Shown: piece after piece, positions 1-7,423 of the stretch | Layout of the letters: every line of letters starts with the position of its first letter | How positions within the stretch are numbered: the first letter of the stretch is position 1 | DNA from: a virus | DNA length: 23,119 bases | IMG/VR virus record: IMGVR_UViG_3300030419_003879 | Span: 1 to 23,119 of that record | Reading direction: 5' to 3' (one strand) | The notes under the pieces: generated by a model | Databases searched by the model: none | The model's input: the letters and a program-made list of their open reading frames with translations, nothing else | Told to the model about the DNA's origin: nothing | Translations under genes and position numbers: made by a program

Positions 1-202
1 CGATGCCACTTCGCGATTCTGGCGGTTCTACCTGTGTTTCTGGCGTCGTACAACCTGGCACGGGTCCAAACATGGAGGGGGGTGTTTGAACAGACCGCCC
101 GCACCCATGGTCCCCCACTGGAATCAAACGGGTCTATCCACGGGATTATTTGCTGAGAGTGTACAATACCGAGACATCGATAAACTGGAGCAATAGAATC
201 AA
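1..202. other. Leading edge, no gene assigned
   Basis: All three forward frames are open from the window edge for part of this stretch; frame 1 runs to a stop at 154-156 and frame 2 to one at about 194-196. Any of them could be the tail of a gene starting outside the window, and none has a recognisable protein signature. A TACAAT hexamer at 162-167 could be a -10 box for the gene at 203, but there is no good -35 box. Confidence 0.3.
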
Positions 203-667
203 ATGAGCGGCAACTTTGAATCGTCAAGGCCTTGGTATCGGTTGCGTCGGATGGTGGAGCGTTCGGACGCGACACGTCGTGTGGTACGTCCTGTGGAGCT
301 TCGGGAGTTTTATCGCCAGGTGGATGGTCACTTGAGTGGTTCATGGTTGAAGACCGAGGTTCAGGCATGTGGGGTGAGGTTGTACGTATTGTATCGCGAG
401 GTTGAGGAGCAGCTGGGTCGTGACGGAAGTTTGGAGTCATTTGCGTTGGTGTTGGGTGAGGGTACGCCACGGGTATTCAACTGGTTGCGTGGAGCTCAGG
501 GGGTGAAGCGGTACAGTTCTGACTTGTTGCATGCTTGGTCTACGTTGTTGACGAAGCACTGGTCGAAAGAGCAGGTTGTAGTAAGCATATTGTGTCATCC
601 GACTGGTTTGATTGAGCCGATAGTTTCAGGTGTCCCAACGTCTTCCGAAGGTATGGACAGCGAATAA
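203..667 (+). CDS. Hypothetical protein, 154 aa
   Basis: I do not recognise this protein. It is basic and rich in Arg, Val and Trp, with no signal peptide, membrane segment or cysteine motif. Its start is ATG 203; the nearest purine-rich stretch (GGAG at about 187) is further away than usual, so the start is uncertain. Codon use is GT-rich (many TTG, GTT, CGT), slightly unlike the genes after 1020. It lies just upstream of the repeat-bearing gap at 668-1019. By position alone it might be a replication-associated or regulatory protein; this is a guess. Confidence 0.55.
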   Translation: MSGNFESSRPWYRLRRMVERSDATRRVVRPVELREFYRQVDGHLSGSWLKTEVQACGVRLYVLYREVEEQLGRDGSLESFALVLGEGTPRVFNWLRGAQGVKRYSSDLLHAWSTLLTKHWSKEQVVVSILCHPTGLIEPIVSGVPTSSEGMDSE

Positions 668-703
668 GTGGGGTTCAATGGGGACTTTGGCTGCTTGGTA
701 TCG

Positions 704-917
704 CTGTGTCCCCACCTACACCCCCCCTGCTCTATAGGGGTAAGATTGTGTACTTCATTCATTAATTATTCTAATACACCATTTACATTACTTAGCTTAT
801 ATAGGAGAAAGGTTAGGACAGTAGGGACAGTAAAGAAAGCCGAGGTTCTTCCTACACTTTGCGCTGTCCCCCCGTACATCCCACCAGTGATTTGAGGTAA
901 GGACAGGTAGGGACATT
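704..917. other. Candidate replication origin: iteron-like repeats flanking an AT-rich stretch
   Basis: The 668-1019 gap holds no convincing gene. TGTCCCCACCTACA lies at 707-720; AGGACAGTAGGGACA at 815-829; TGTCCCCCCGTACA at 865-878; AGGACAGGTAGGGACA at 900-915. The 707 and 865 copies are inverted relative to the other two. The shared core is GTA(G/C)GG followed by GACA. Between the first and second copies (about 741-808) the DNA is strongly AT-rich. Repeats on both sides of an AT-rich segment match the origin layout known for SaPI Rep-type helicases, and this window encodes a VirE-type helicase with a C-terminal winged helix. Operator sites are the main alternative. Confidence 0.45.
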
Positions 918-1019
918 GCAGAAATTCCTTGCATCAACAAACCCCCTATGCTACCTATTGATGGAGCCATCGTCACCCACACGGACAATCGGTGGCCAAA
1001 CCCAAGAGGAACCAACATT

Positions 1020-1457
1020 ATGGAAGACACCACAAACACCACGATTTCCTTGTCCATTGCGATTGCTGATGGCGAGTACCTGGCAGGCACCTTGGTTGAG
1101 GCTTGCAATGACTTGCTTGAGCGTATTGACACGCTTGGCAAGGACCATCCGTTCTCTACTGTAGAGGAGCGGGAGGAGCTTCTTGAGATTTGGAAGGCGC
1201 AGCATTCGGCATTGAGCAAGTTGACTGCTTCTCTTGGTCGTGCGCTTGCTGATGTTGAGTACGTTGAGAAGGAGGAGGAGTTCTTCTCTGGTGAGTTGGA
1301 CCCTTCGGTTGACCTACTGGACGATGGCGATCAGGACAATTGGGATCGAGAGGCGCAGGCTATGTACGCTGAAGGGGAGGGCGAGACCTGCATTGATTGT
1401 GATGCCTTCCGTCCCAACGTGATCAGCTTCCCGACTGATGATGGAGGTGCCAAGTGA
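1020..1457 (+). CDS. Hypothetical acidic protein, 145 aa
   Basis: The frame is open from ATG 948, but ATG 1020 is preferred because AAGAGGA lies about 8 bases upstream. The N-terminal half looks helical (LVEACNDLLERIDTL) and the C-terminal half is acidic and holds a CxxC (ETCIDCDAF). I do not recognise a family. The last codons, encoding GGAK, contain the GGAGG SD of the next gene, whose GTG start overlaps this stop by 4 bases, so the two are probably translationally coupled. It is the first gene of the small-protein cluster to the right of the candidate origin. Confidence 0.7.
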   Translation: MEDTTNTTISLSIAIADGEYLAGTLVEACNDLLERIDTLGKDHPFSTVEEREELLEIWKAQHSALSKLTASLGRALADVEYVEKEEEFFSGELDPSVDLLDDGDQDNWDREAQAMYAEGEGETCIDCDAFRPNVISFPTDDGGAK

Positions 1458-1936
1458 ACATCTTTGTACTACACAAGCACCCGCGAATCGCTGCACGTAT
1501 GCAATGTGACCAGCATGTAGTCAAGATGACCTTGGAGTCAGCACAGATGCTGTCCACGGTAATCAACGAACTTGGTGGCGAAGGACCGTACAAGTCTACT
1601 CATGTGAACCATCCCTGCTCAGTGTGGGCAAGGCAATCACTGGGCAATTTCTTGTGGCTGTACGACCATGGCCTATCGTTAGCCAGAGAGTACACCCGCA
1701 GGTACAAGAAGGTACACAAGTCACAGGTTGCCATCGAGGCTTGCCTTGTAGCTTTGGATACCGTGCCATTGTATGACCTAGCGCGCACGCCGCATCCACT
1801 GTGCATGCCTGATGAGTACAAGTGTGACGATGTCATCGAGGCATACCGCGCATTCTACATTGGAGAGAAGGCTGGCTTCGCCCAGTGGAACAAGCACAGG
1901 CCACCGTTCTGGTGGCCACAAGGAGGTGCCAAGTGA
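1454..1936 (+). CDS. Conserved phage protein, CDxHVVKM/ESAQML type, 160 aa
   Basis: It begins with MNIFVLHKHPRIAARMQCDQ, followed by HVVKMTLESAQML. This pattern recurs in many phage proteins in which a Cys-Asp and His-Val-Val-Lys block follows a short beta strand. Some annotations tie such proteins to DNA glycosylase-like activity; I cannot verify that, so the function is left open. The C-terminal part has WNKHRPPFWWP, also typical of these proteins. The GTG start sits 6 bases after GGAGG at 1443-1447 and overlaps the previous stop (GTGA). Conserved Cys, His, Lys and Trp residues suggest an enzyme. Confidence 0.75.
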   Translation: MNIFVLHKHPRIAARMQCDQHVVKMTLESAQMLSTVINELGGEGPYKSTHVNHPCSVWARQSLGNFLWLYDHGLSLAREYTRRYKKVHKSQVAIEACLVALDTVPLYDLARTPHPLCMPDEYKCDDVIEAYRAFYIGEKAGFAQWNKHRPPFWWPQGGAK

Positions 1937-2154
1937 TCATGACCATTCTCATCACATCGTGTGTGTGGGCGGTGTTCTTCACCCTGCTCAATCAGCTGGA
2001 GCAGAAGAACTACCTCAAGCTTCAGGACCAGCGGGATGACCTGCGAGCTCTGCTTGTGGACATCATGAAGTTCCAGGTGAAGAACGACTGGCTGCACCTG
2101 CCCATCTGGGTTCGTGCGACCGAGACACTCAAGCGCACTGGAGGTGCGGGATGA
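1933..2154 (+). CDS. Small single-span membrane protein, 73 aa
   Basis: GTG 1933 overlaps the previous stop (GTGA) and follows GGAGG at 1922-1926 with a 6-base spacer, exactly as at the junction before it; ATG 1939 is a possible alternative. Residues of about 4-18 (ILITSCVWAVFFTLL) form one hydrophobic segment, followed by a charged helical region likely to be cytoplasmic. This single N-terminal anchor plus short coil is seen in many phage accessory proteins without known function. The C-terminus again reads GGA(G) because it encodes the next gene's SD. Confidence 0.65.
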   Translation: MIMTILITSCVWAVFFTLLNQLEQKNYLKLQDQRDDLRALLVDIMKFQVKNDWLHLPIWVRATETLKRTGGAG

Positions 2155-2534
2155 CCAACCGATTCAGGATTGATATGGCTGAGGCCAGCGTGCCGTTCGA
2201 CGCAATCGCTGGCTACCTTGTGCGCCTGGCGCTGGCCAACACTCGATTCGATTTGAATGAGAGTGACTTGGACATGGTTCGCTTCGAGGCGATTGCCGAG
2301 GGCAGTGACACTGCCAGCTTCACTGCTGGTCTGATGATGGTGACGGTCATGGACAAGACCCTGCCCATCGTCGTCTGGACTGCTGGTGAGCACGCGGGTG
2401 CGGGCACACCGTGCGAGGCATCGGAGGCCTTGATGGAGCATGAGTGCCCTGAGGAACTCGCCAACCAGCTGGTCATCATGGCTTGCAGGATGTGCCCAGA
2501 CGATAATGTCACTGACCATATGGACATTAATTGA
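2151..2534 (+). CDS. Hypothetical protein, 127 aa
   Basis: ATG 2151 overlaps the previous stop (ATGA) and has GGAGG at 2140-2144, the third junction in a row with the same layout. The product is acidic and moderately hydrophobic (AGLMMVTVMDKTLPIVVW), with Cys residues in the C-terminal third (ECPEELANQLVIMACRMCP). No family was recognised. The TGA stop lies inside the -35 box of the promoter proposed at 2531, so this gene probably closes one transcription unit while the next unit also has its own promoter. Confidence 0.65.
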   Translation: MTNRFRIDMAEASVPFDAIAGYLVRLALANTRFDLNESDLDMVRFEAIAEGSDTASFTAGLMMVTVMDKTLPIVVWTAGEHAGAGTPCEASEALMEHECPEELANQLVIMACRMCPDDNVTDHMDIN

Positions 2535-2559
2535 CCTACCCCTGTATCCGTGGTAGGCT
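2531..2559 (+). promoter_or_regulatory. Candidate sigma70-type promoter
   Basis: TTGACC at 2531-2536 is followed after 17 bases by TAGGCT at 2554-2559, 25 bases before the ATG at 2585. The -10 box is weak alone, but the TA-N3-T pattern, spacing and distance to the start match the stronger promoters at 5688, 12171 and 16258. A second -10-like TACAAT at 2559-2564 has a spacer that is too long. Confidence 0.35.
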
Positions 2560-2584
2560 ACAATCACACCACAGGAGAGACACC

Positions 2585-2938
2585 ATGCCACGACGAAATG
2601 TAGAACCCGAGGTTGCCTTCGAGGTGAAGGACCGAGCCGGTGGACACTGGTTCATCTACCACACCTACAAGAACAATGACTTCGACCAAGGGCGTCACCG
2701 CTTCTGGTACACGACCGATGTATCTGAGAGCGATGAGGAACTTGAGTTCGACATCCGACCGGTTGAGCAGTTGGTTGAGCGGGAGGCGGGCGAGTTGTCT
2801 CGGCGTGAGCGGTATCCGCTCTACGAGGACACGCCTGACCGCATCGTGCTTCAGAAGGCTTTGGACCTGGGCTTGGCCTCATTCACCGACAACGGTGAGT
2901 TGGTCCTCAAGAACACCACACTCGCGCAACGCGCATAG
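2585..2938 (+). CDS. Hypothetical acidic protein, 117 aa
   Basis: The frame is open from TTG 2531, but ATG 2585 has AGGAGAGA about 7 bases upstream and is the likely start. The product begins MPRRNVEPEVAFEVKDRAGG, probably a small beta-sheet domain, then a charged region rich in Glu and Arg. There are no cysteines and no membrane segment. I do not recognise it. The TAG stop is part of the next gene's SD (TAGGAGAA), giving tight coupling to 2949. Confidence 0.65.
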   Translation: MPRRNVEPEVAFEVKDRAGGHWFIYHTYKNNDFDQGRHRFWYTTDVSESDEELEFDIRPVEQLVEREAGELSRRERYPLYEDTPDRIVLQKALDLGLASFTDNGELVLKNTTLAQRA

Positions 2939-2948
2939 GAGAAACATC

Positions 2949-3266
2949 ATGCCAAGCGCAATGTACACGCACTACCGAGAGGTACACGACGACGACGGCA
3001 ACGTGGTCGAAGAGGTTGAGATTGAAGTCGAGGTTGACTACACCTCGCCAGAGGACCCCAGCTGGGACTCGCCTGGGGATCCGGGTGACGTGAGCATCTG
3101 CGGTGCTGTGTTGTCGGGCACCTTCACGAAGGTTGAGCTCACTGACGATGAGGTTCAAGACATCGAGAAGCACTTCTTCGATAGACTTGAAGACGAGCAG
3201 GGAGCTTACGAGGACCACATGTACGAGATGGACCGTCGCAACGACGTGTGCGACTACCCGTTTTAG
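2949..3266 (+). CDS. Hypothetical highly acidic protein, 105 aa
   Basis: It starts at ATG 2949, 10 bases after the TAG stop that forms part of TAGGAGAA. The protein is very rich in Asp and Glu (VVEEVEIEVEVDY; LTDDEVQDIEKHFFDRLEDE), with two Cys near the middle and end. Such acidity is typical of small phage proteins that mimic DNA or bind basic host proteins, but nothing in the sequence proves that role. It ends just before the promoter proposed at 3270. Confidence 0.65.
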   Translation: MPSAMYTHYREVHDDDGNVVEEVEIEVEVDYTSPEDPSWDSPGDPGDVSICGAVLSGTFTKVELTDDEVQDIEKHFFDRLEDEQGAYEDHMYEMDRRNDVCDYPF

Positions 3267-3269
3267 TCT

Positions 3270-3299
3270 TTGCCCGTCAGTGCCCGTCACTGGTATTAT
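3270..3299 (+). promoter_or_regulatory. Candidate extended -10 promoter
   Basis: TTGCCC at 3270-3275, an 18-base spacer, and TATTAT at 3294-3299 preceded by TGG (extended -10). The spacer region holds a direct repeat, TGCCCGTCA at 3271-3279 and again at 3281-3289, which could be a regulator site. The ATG at 3331 lies 31 bases downstream with a good SD. Confidence 0.5.
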
Positions 3300-3330
3300 G
3301 GTTACACACCGCAACCTTAGGAGAAACAGC

Positions 3331-3759
3331 ATGGCCGACTGGTCTGAAATCATGCCGACCATCGACAAGATGGATGTAGTCACGGGCACGCCCGTGCGGT
3401 TCTTGAAGGATAAGGAGGCCAACGGTTTCCCCCTTCGACACGACATGTCACTGACCGTTCGTCCTTGGGGAGAGGAGAGCGACAAGTGGTGCATGGTCAT
3501 CGATGACAAGGGCACCAATATACCGTGTCCGATGGACACCCTGGTCATTGACCTTGGGCATCCACTGGGGTGTGCTGCGGTACTCAAGTGGTTGAGGGTA
3601 TCGCAGCGCCAGCTGGACGGTTGGCACGATGGTCCTGACTGGTGGTGGAACATGCTGGATGCTTGGTCGGAAGAAGAACTCACTTGGTTCAAGCGCATCG
3701 AACTCGCGCAAGAGGTTCGTAGGGCGCACTTGGTCTTGAGTGGGACTGGTGAGGAATGA
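3331..3759 (+). CDS. Hypothetical protein, 142 aa
   Basis: ATG 3331 has TAGGAGAA 7 bases upstream. The product has a beta-rich middle (DMSLTVRPWGEESDKWCMVI) and a striking Trp-rich segment, GWHDGPDWWWNMLDAW, followed by a helical C-terminus. I do not recognise the family, and there is no membrane segment. It has its own promoter candidate and ends just before the duplicated winged-helix gene, so the two may share a transcript. Confidence 0.65.
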   Translation: MADWSEIMPTIDKMDVVTGTPVRFLKDKEANGFPLRHDMSLTVRPWGEESDKWCMVIDDKGTNIPCPMDTLVIDLGHPLGCAAVLKWLRVSQRQLDGWHDGPDWWWNMLDAWSEEELTWFKRIELAQEVRRAHLVLSGTGEE

Positions 3760-3790
3760 AATGAACACGAACACACGGGGAGGTGTGACA

Positions 3791-5071
3791 ATGGAAGAAC
3801 CCAAACAACCCAAAGACATGTGGCGGTATGACATCACGCGGGCGATAGGCGCTCACAGTGTCTACCTGGCAGCAAAGAAAGACAAGAAGATCCCAAGGTT
3901 GATTGACGATGGGCTCAAGTCGAAACAATCCATCGCAAACGTCATGGTCTACATGGCTGCGCAATATAAGCAGCACCTGACATCAGATGAAGTTGAGATG
4001 GGACTGTTGGCAGCAACATCGATGACTCAGGCCAGTAAGAAGCGAAAGAAGTCTGGTCCTAAGTTCGATGCTCTTGGTCGGGAGTATGCAGACAAGTTGT
4101 CCAAGCTGCTGACGGCGGATGACATCGGGAGTGAGATTAAGGACATCATTGACCGGTTCAACATGTATGACCCAACGAAGTCATCGTACCGCACGGTCGA
4201 GCAAGGCTTGGGCGCAGCGATGCGGATACTGGGTTGGGACTACACCAGGCGAATGACTGCTGGTGTTCGTCGGTATCGCTGGTATCCGCCTGAAGGTTAC
4301 TTCGATGAGCCAGAGCCGCTTGAGGACGAGGATGCTGTATTTGACGATTCCAGCATGGATGAGGTCTTCGATGATGGCTGGGCAGATGACATTGCTGATG
4401 AGGGGCCGGTTGAGGTTGCGCCAGTAAAGAAGAAGCGGCGCAGTGGTGTGAAGCCAGACGAAGCTTTGGCTGAGCGCATCCGCACGATGAATCTCTTTGA
4501 TGGCATCACGTCTTACGAGATTGCGCTGAACAGCTACGACTTTGTAGGCAATGACTTGGATGTTCCCAAGAGTGAAGAGGACATGACCCACAAGGTCAAG
4601 CTCTCCATTGGTGCCACGATGAAGGCGATGAACTGGAAGAAGCGCACTCGTCGTGTTGAAGGCATTCCGACTGTTGGGTGGTACTCGCCAAGCGACTGGG
4701 ATGTGGAACCTGCGATTGAAAGCGTGGTTCTTCGGAAGGCTGAGCCTGTAGTGGAGGAGCCTGAGCCTGAGCCTGAGCCTGAGCTCGCGGACACGTTGCC
4801 TCGACTGGCTGAGCCGGAGGATGACCTGCCATGGCCGGACATGTCTGAGTTCTCTGGTGATGACGAGGCTGAGGAAGAGTTCGAAAAGAAGATCTTCGTG
4901 AAGATGGTGAACATCGATGAGGGCACAGAAGATGTAGTCGAGAGGGTCATCGTGATGAAGAACGCAGGCACGTACTTGCTGGGTACGCCTGAGGATCCGC
5001 AAGAGCGCCTGCTTGAGTTTGACCCGGTGGAAGAGATTTGGGTCTGCAAGATGGGGTCAGCTGAGGAATAG
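3791..5071 (+). CDS. Protein with two winged-helix-like repeats, 426 aa
   Basis: ATG 3791 is chosen because GGGGAGGTG lies directly upstream; ATG 3761 and GTG 3740 are in-frame alternatives. Two regions, about residues 109-168 and 239-301, share a pattern: helices, a GAAM(R/K) helix followed by LGW or MNW, a basic turn, then a hairpin ending in WYP or WYSP. The same pattern ends the VirE-type helicase at 13519 (DIMRQLGYDKVRRRVAGQ). Acidic linkers follow each copy, including an EPEPEPEPE stretch at about 323-331. This suggests a DNA-binding protein with tandem domains, perhaps an origin or helicase partner. The function is inferred from pattern only. A terminator follows. Confidence 0.75.
   Translation: MEEPKQPKDMWRYDITRAIGAHSVYLAAKKDKKIPRLIDDGLKSKQSIANVMVYMAAQYKQHLTSDEVEMGLLAATSMTQASKKRKKSGPKFDALGREYADKLSKLLTADDIGSEIKDIIDRFNMYDPTKSSYRTVEQGLGAAMRILGWDYTRRMTAGVRRYRWYPPEGYFDEPEPLEDEDAVFDDSSMDEVFDDGWADDIADEGPVEVAPVKKKRRSGVKPDEALAERIRTMNLFDGITSYEIALNSYDFVGNDLDVPKSEEDMTHKVKLSIGATMKAMNWKKRTRRVEGIPTVGWYSPSDWDVEPAIESVVLRKAEPVVEEPEPEPEPELADTLPRLAEPEDDLPWPDMSEFSGDDEAEEEFEKKIFVKMVNIDEGTEDVVERVIVMKNAGTYLLGTPEDPQERLLEFDPVEEIWVCKMGSAEE
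4757..4780 (+). repeat. GAGCCT hexamer repeat inside the 3791 gene
   Basis: Four perfect tandem copies of GAGCCT encode the Glu-Pro part of the acidic linker. In-frame hexamer repeats of this kind change length easily by slippage without breaking the frame, so linker length may vary between relatives. Confidence 0.9.
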
Positions 5072-5090
5072 GGGAATCAGCTCGCGCAGG

Positions 5091-5123
5091 GAGGCCTGGC
5101 GCACAGAGGCCTCAACTTTTTTT
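5091..5123 (+). terminator. Rho-independent terminator
   Basis: A 7-bp perfect stem, GAGGCCT at 5091-5097 with AGGCCTC at 5107-5113, encloses a 9-base loop. It is followed by AAC and then seven T residues (5117-5123). It lies 20 bases after the stop at 5071 and would end the transcript of the small-protein block. Confidence 0.85.
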
Positions 5124-5205
5124 CGATGGTCGCGTTGACTCTTGGAGTGTCCGCACGGAGATCCTTATGAGGGGCTGTTCCCTCACCAACCAACAGAGAA
5201 ACATC

Positions 5206-5673
5206 ATGACACCAAAGAAAAAACCGAGCATAGTCCTTGAGAAAAAGTACACCGATGTGTTTGGCCACAGTTCGTTTCGCACCCTGATCACGGACCACTA
5301 CCAAGAGTTGAAGAGGCATGAGTCCAACAGTCAGAGCGGACGACTGTGGGATGAGAGGAACTACATGCTGGACCTTCTCGCCACTATGAGCAGCAGTTCG
5401 CAGAAGAGGCTGGACTTTAGCGACAGTAAGATGAGCATTGATGGGATGCTTCAGCTGGTGCGTTTGATTCGTAAGATCATCGAGACGGAAAAGATTCCAG
5501 AAGCAGCTGAACTCACGGCTCTTGCTGAGACAAGGGGCGAGAAGTTGATGGCGCAATGGCTCACTGAGCAGTGGCCGCCATTGCTTAGAGACGTGAAGGC
5601 CAGTGCGAAGAGAATAAAGAAACTGCGATGGGAGTTAATGAAAGCCCCGCCTGATTGGCACTTAGTCGAATAG
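5206..5673 (+). CDS. Hypothetical helical protein, 155 aa
   Basis: The frame is open from ATG 5167, but ATG 5206 has the usual AGAGAAACATC leader found before other genes here. The protein is basic at its start (MTPKKKPS), mostly helical, and ends with a Lys/Arg-rich helix (KASAKRIKKLRWELMKAPPD). I see no catalytic motif or cysteines. It follows a terminator, so it needs its own promoter; TTGACT at 5135-5140 is a -35 candidate but no convincing -10 box follows. A role in nucleic-acid binding is possible from charge alone. Confidence 0.65.
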   Translation: MTPKKKPSIVLEKKYTDVFGHSSFRTLITDHYQELKRHESNSQSGRLWDERNYMLDLLATMSSSSQKRLDFSDSKMSIDGMLQLVRLIRKIIETEKIPEAAELTALAETRGEKLMAQWLTEQWPPLLRDVKASAKRIKKLRWELMKAPPDWHLVE

Positions 5674-5687
5674 ACGCCTCAGCACTG

Positions 5688-5716
5688 TTGACACCACAAC
5701 AAATCAACACTATACT
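5688..5716 (+). promoter_or_regulatory. Near-consensus sigma70 promoter for the SF2 helicase
   Basis: A perfect TTGACA at 5688-5693, a 17-base spacer, and TATACT at 5711-5716 (5 of 6). The ATG at 5736 lies 19 bases further on, behind AGGAGAA. It is the strongest promoter in the window and should be read by the host polymerase soon after infection. Confidence 0.85.
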
Positions 5717-5735
5717 TAGTGTCAGGAGAAACACC

Positions 5736-7172
5736 ATGAATGACCAAAGATGCGTAGTGGGCGGGGGGAAGTTCCTGCCGCCGGGGTCACCGTACATCGA
5801 GGAGCTCCGCAAGAAGTTCCGTTGTCCCAACCCAGCTTACAAGCAGGCCATGGCCCTGCGGCAGAACGGCAAGTACATTCAGGTGCCTGACGAGAACGTG
5901 TACGCCTGCCAGATGATTCCTATCCGCCATCCGTGGGGCACTGGACTGATGGTGCCCAGAGGTATTTCTCTCAGGTCGCAGTACCCAGACCTTCAGGTCA
6001 CCAACAGGATTTCCTACCCTGGACTCACCGACCCTGACCACTCCCCGCTGTACATCCGCCACGGTCTCAGCCTTCGGCCCTATCAGCAAGAGGCCGTCGA
6101 TGCGATTGAGAAACACGGCCAGGGCCTTGTCATTGCCCCCTGTGGTGCAGGCAAGACGTTCATTGGACTTGCATCGATGACACGATTCAACACGAAGACC
6201 ATTGTGTTGGTTCACACGCATGACCTTGCCGAGCAGTGGAAGGACCGCCTTGAAGCGCAGCTGGTCACCCGTGAGGGCGCGAAGCCTCACGTTACCTTGT
6301 ACGGTGGCGGCAAGCGCGACGACTCTGGGCAGATTGTCATTGCTATGTTCCAGTCTGTCATCAAGGAGCGTTGGGAAGAACTGCATGAGTGGGGCAAGCA
6401 GTTCGGGATGTGCATCGTCGATGAGGCGCACCATGTGCCTGCGACCACATTCAGCCAGGTGATGATGTCGATGCCTGCCAAGATTCGCATTGGACTGACG
6501 GCTACACCTGACCGCCCTGACGGATTGAGCGACATCTTGTACTGGCACTTCGGCAAGGCGCTGTACCGCATCACAACCCAGAAGCTCATCGAGGAGGGCC
6601 GGGTGCTCGCTCCTGACGTTCACTTCACGCGCACGCGCTGGTCACCTCCAGGGAAGATGGACTGGGCCAAGCTGGTCAGCAACATGTGCAACGATGAGAC
6701 ACGCAACCGTCAGATTCTGGAGATGGTCCAAGAATTCGTCACACAGGAGCATCGGCAGGTCCTGGTGCTGTCTGACCGGGTGCAACACTGCATTGACATG
6801 GCAGAGCAGACCGCAAACCGTGGCGTGAGTGCTGCTGCTCTGGTCGGGAAGATGAGCAAGAAGCAGCGGGCAGAGGTGCTCAGTGCAGCTGACCGCAGAG
6901 AGGTCAAGGCCATCTTTGCTACGACTGTAGCCGATGAAGGGCTGGACCTTCCCGGTCTAGACACTGTGATTCTGACCACGCCAACCAAAGCTTTGGGCCG
7001 TATTCAGCAGCGGATTGGTCGCATCATGCGGACGGCCCCTAACAAAAAGAAGCCTATTGTCATCGACTTGGTCGATAACGCTAAGCCGTCGTACTACGCA
7101 CATAAGAAGCGGGCCAAGCTCTATCGGGAGCTTGGCTGCAATGTGCAAGAGCGGTGGTGGACGCTAGGATGA
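5736..7172 (+). CDS. SF2 DEAH-box helicase, XPB/UvsW-like, 478 aa
   Basis: An ATP-driven DNA helicase or translocase. An N-terminal region of about 110 residues precedes the core; then LRPYQQEA (113-120, Q-like motif), Walker A PCGAGKT (135-141), DEAH (229-232), TATP (255-258), and QRIGRIMR (425-432, motif VI with arginine fingers). This order is that of SF2 helicases such as phage T4 UvsW, which remodel branched DNA during recombination-dependent replication. The start at ATG 5736 follows AGGAGAA and the strong promoter at 5688. It overlaps the next gene by ATGA. With SSB, YqaJ and RecT nearby, a role in replication restart or branch migration is likely. Confidence 0.93.
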   Translation: MNDQRCVVGGGKFLPPGSPYIEELRKKFRCPNPAYKQAMALRQNGKYIQVPDENVYACQMIPIRHPWGTGLMVPRGISLRSQYPDLQVTNRISYPGLTDPDHSPLYIRHGLSLRPYQQEAVDAIEKHGQGLVIAPCGAGKTFIGLASMTRFNTKTIVLVHTHDLAEQWKDRLEAQLVTREGAKPHVTLYGGGKRDDSGQIVIAMFQSVIKERWEELHEWGKQFGMCIVDEAHHVPATTFSQVMMSMPAKIRIGLTATPDRPDGLSDILYWHFGKALYRITTQKLIEEGRVLAPDVHFTRTRWSPPGKMDWAKLVSNMCNDETRNRQILEMVQEFVTQEHRQVLVLSDRVQHCIDMAEQTANRGVSAAALVGKMSKKQRAEVLSAADRREVKAIFATTVADEGLDLPGLDTVILTTPTKALGRIQQRIGRIMRTAPNKKKPIVIDLVDNAKPSYYAHKKRAKLYRELGCNVQERWWTLG

Positions 7173-7423
7173 TGTGCCCAGAATGTAATACCAAAACGAA
7201 AGTGACCGCCTCGAGGAGCTTGGCTTCGCCAGGCCGAGGCTGGGAAATGAGGCGAGCTGAGGCAATGGTTGGGTGGTACACCCAAGACTTTGTCGTAAGG
7301 ATTCGTCACTGCCCAGAGTGTCGTTCAAACACATTTACCATTGAACTGCCTATGGAAGACATCAAAGGAATCATTTCCGAGACTGCTGTAGGACATGCAC
7401 CGAAGTCATTGACGCAAAGGTGA
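7169..7423 (+). CDS. NrdR-like zinc-ribbon protein, 84 aa
   Basis: It starts MMCPECN and has a second CPEC about 46 residues later (IRHCPECRSNTFTIE), giving one four-cysteine zinc ribbon. The pattern CPxC, basic stretch, (R)xxCPxC, FT(I/Y)E resembles the zinc-ribbon half of NrdR, the regulator of ribonucleotide reductase genes, but the ATP-cone half is absent. ATG 7169 overlaps the helicase stop (ATGA); GTG 7154 upstream is less likely. It is probably a small DNA- or protein-binding factor; the target is unknown. Confidence 0.75.
   Translation: MMCPECNTKTKVTASRSLASPGRGWEMRRAEAMVGWYTQDFVVRIRHCPECRSNTFTIELPMEDIKGIISETAVGHAPKSLTQR

Noticed and set aside
668-895. Open frame starting right after the 203-667 stop
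   Set aside because: It begins with no SD and crosses the repeats and AT-rich stretch; composition is not protein-like.
797-1219. Leftward open frame of 140 aa
   Set aside because: It covers the repeats and overlaps the well-supported 1020-1457 gene on the other strand; low-complexity Ser/Arg reading typical of a shadow frame.
2907-3791. Leftward 294-aa frame
   Set aside because: It runs antisense through two SD-led plus-strand genes and their promoter, with no motif of its own.
4181-5002. Leftward 273-aa frame
   Set aside because: It is the antisense reading of the duplicated winged-helix gene, with high Arg/Leu and no start signal.
5135-5163. Promoter from TTGACT at 5135
   Set aside because: The sequence 17-18 bases downstream (GAGATC) does not resemble a -10 box.
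5787-6623. Leftward 278-aa frame
   Set aside because: It is antisense to the SF2 helicase, whose motifs are clear on the plus strand.
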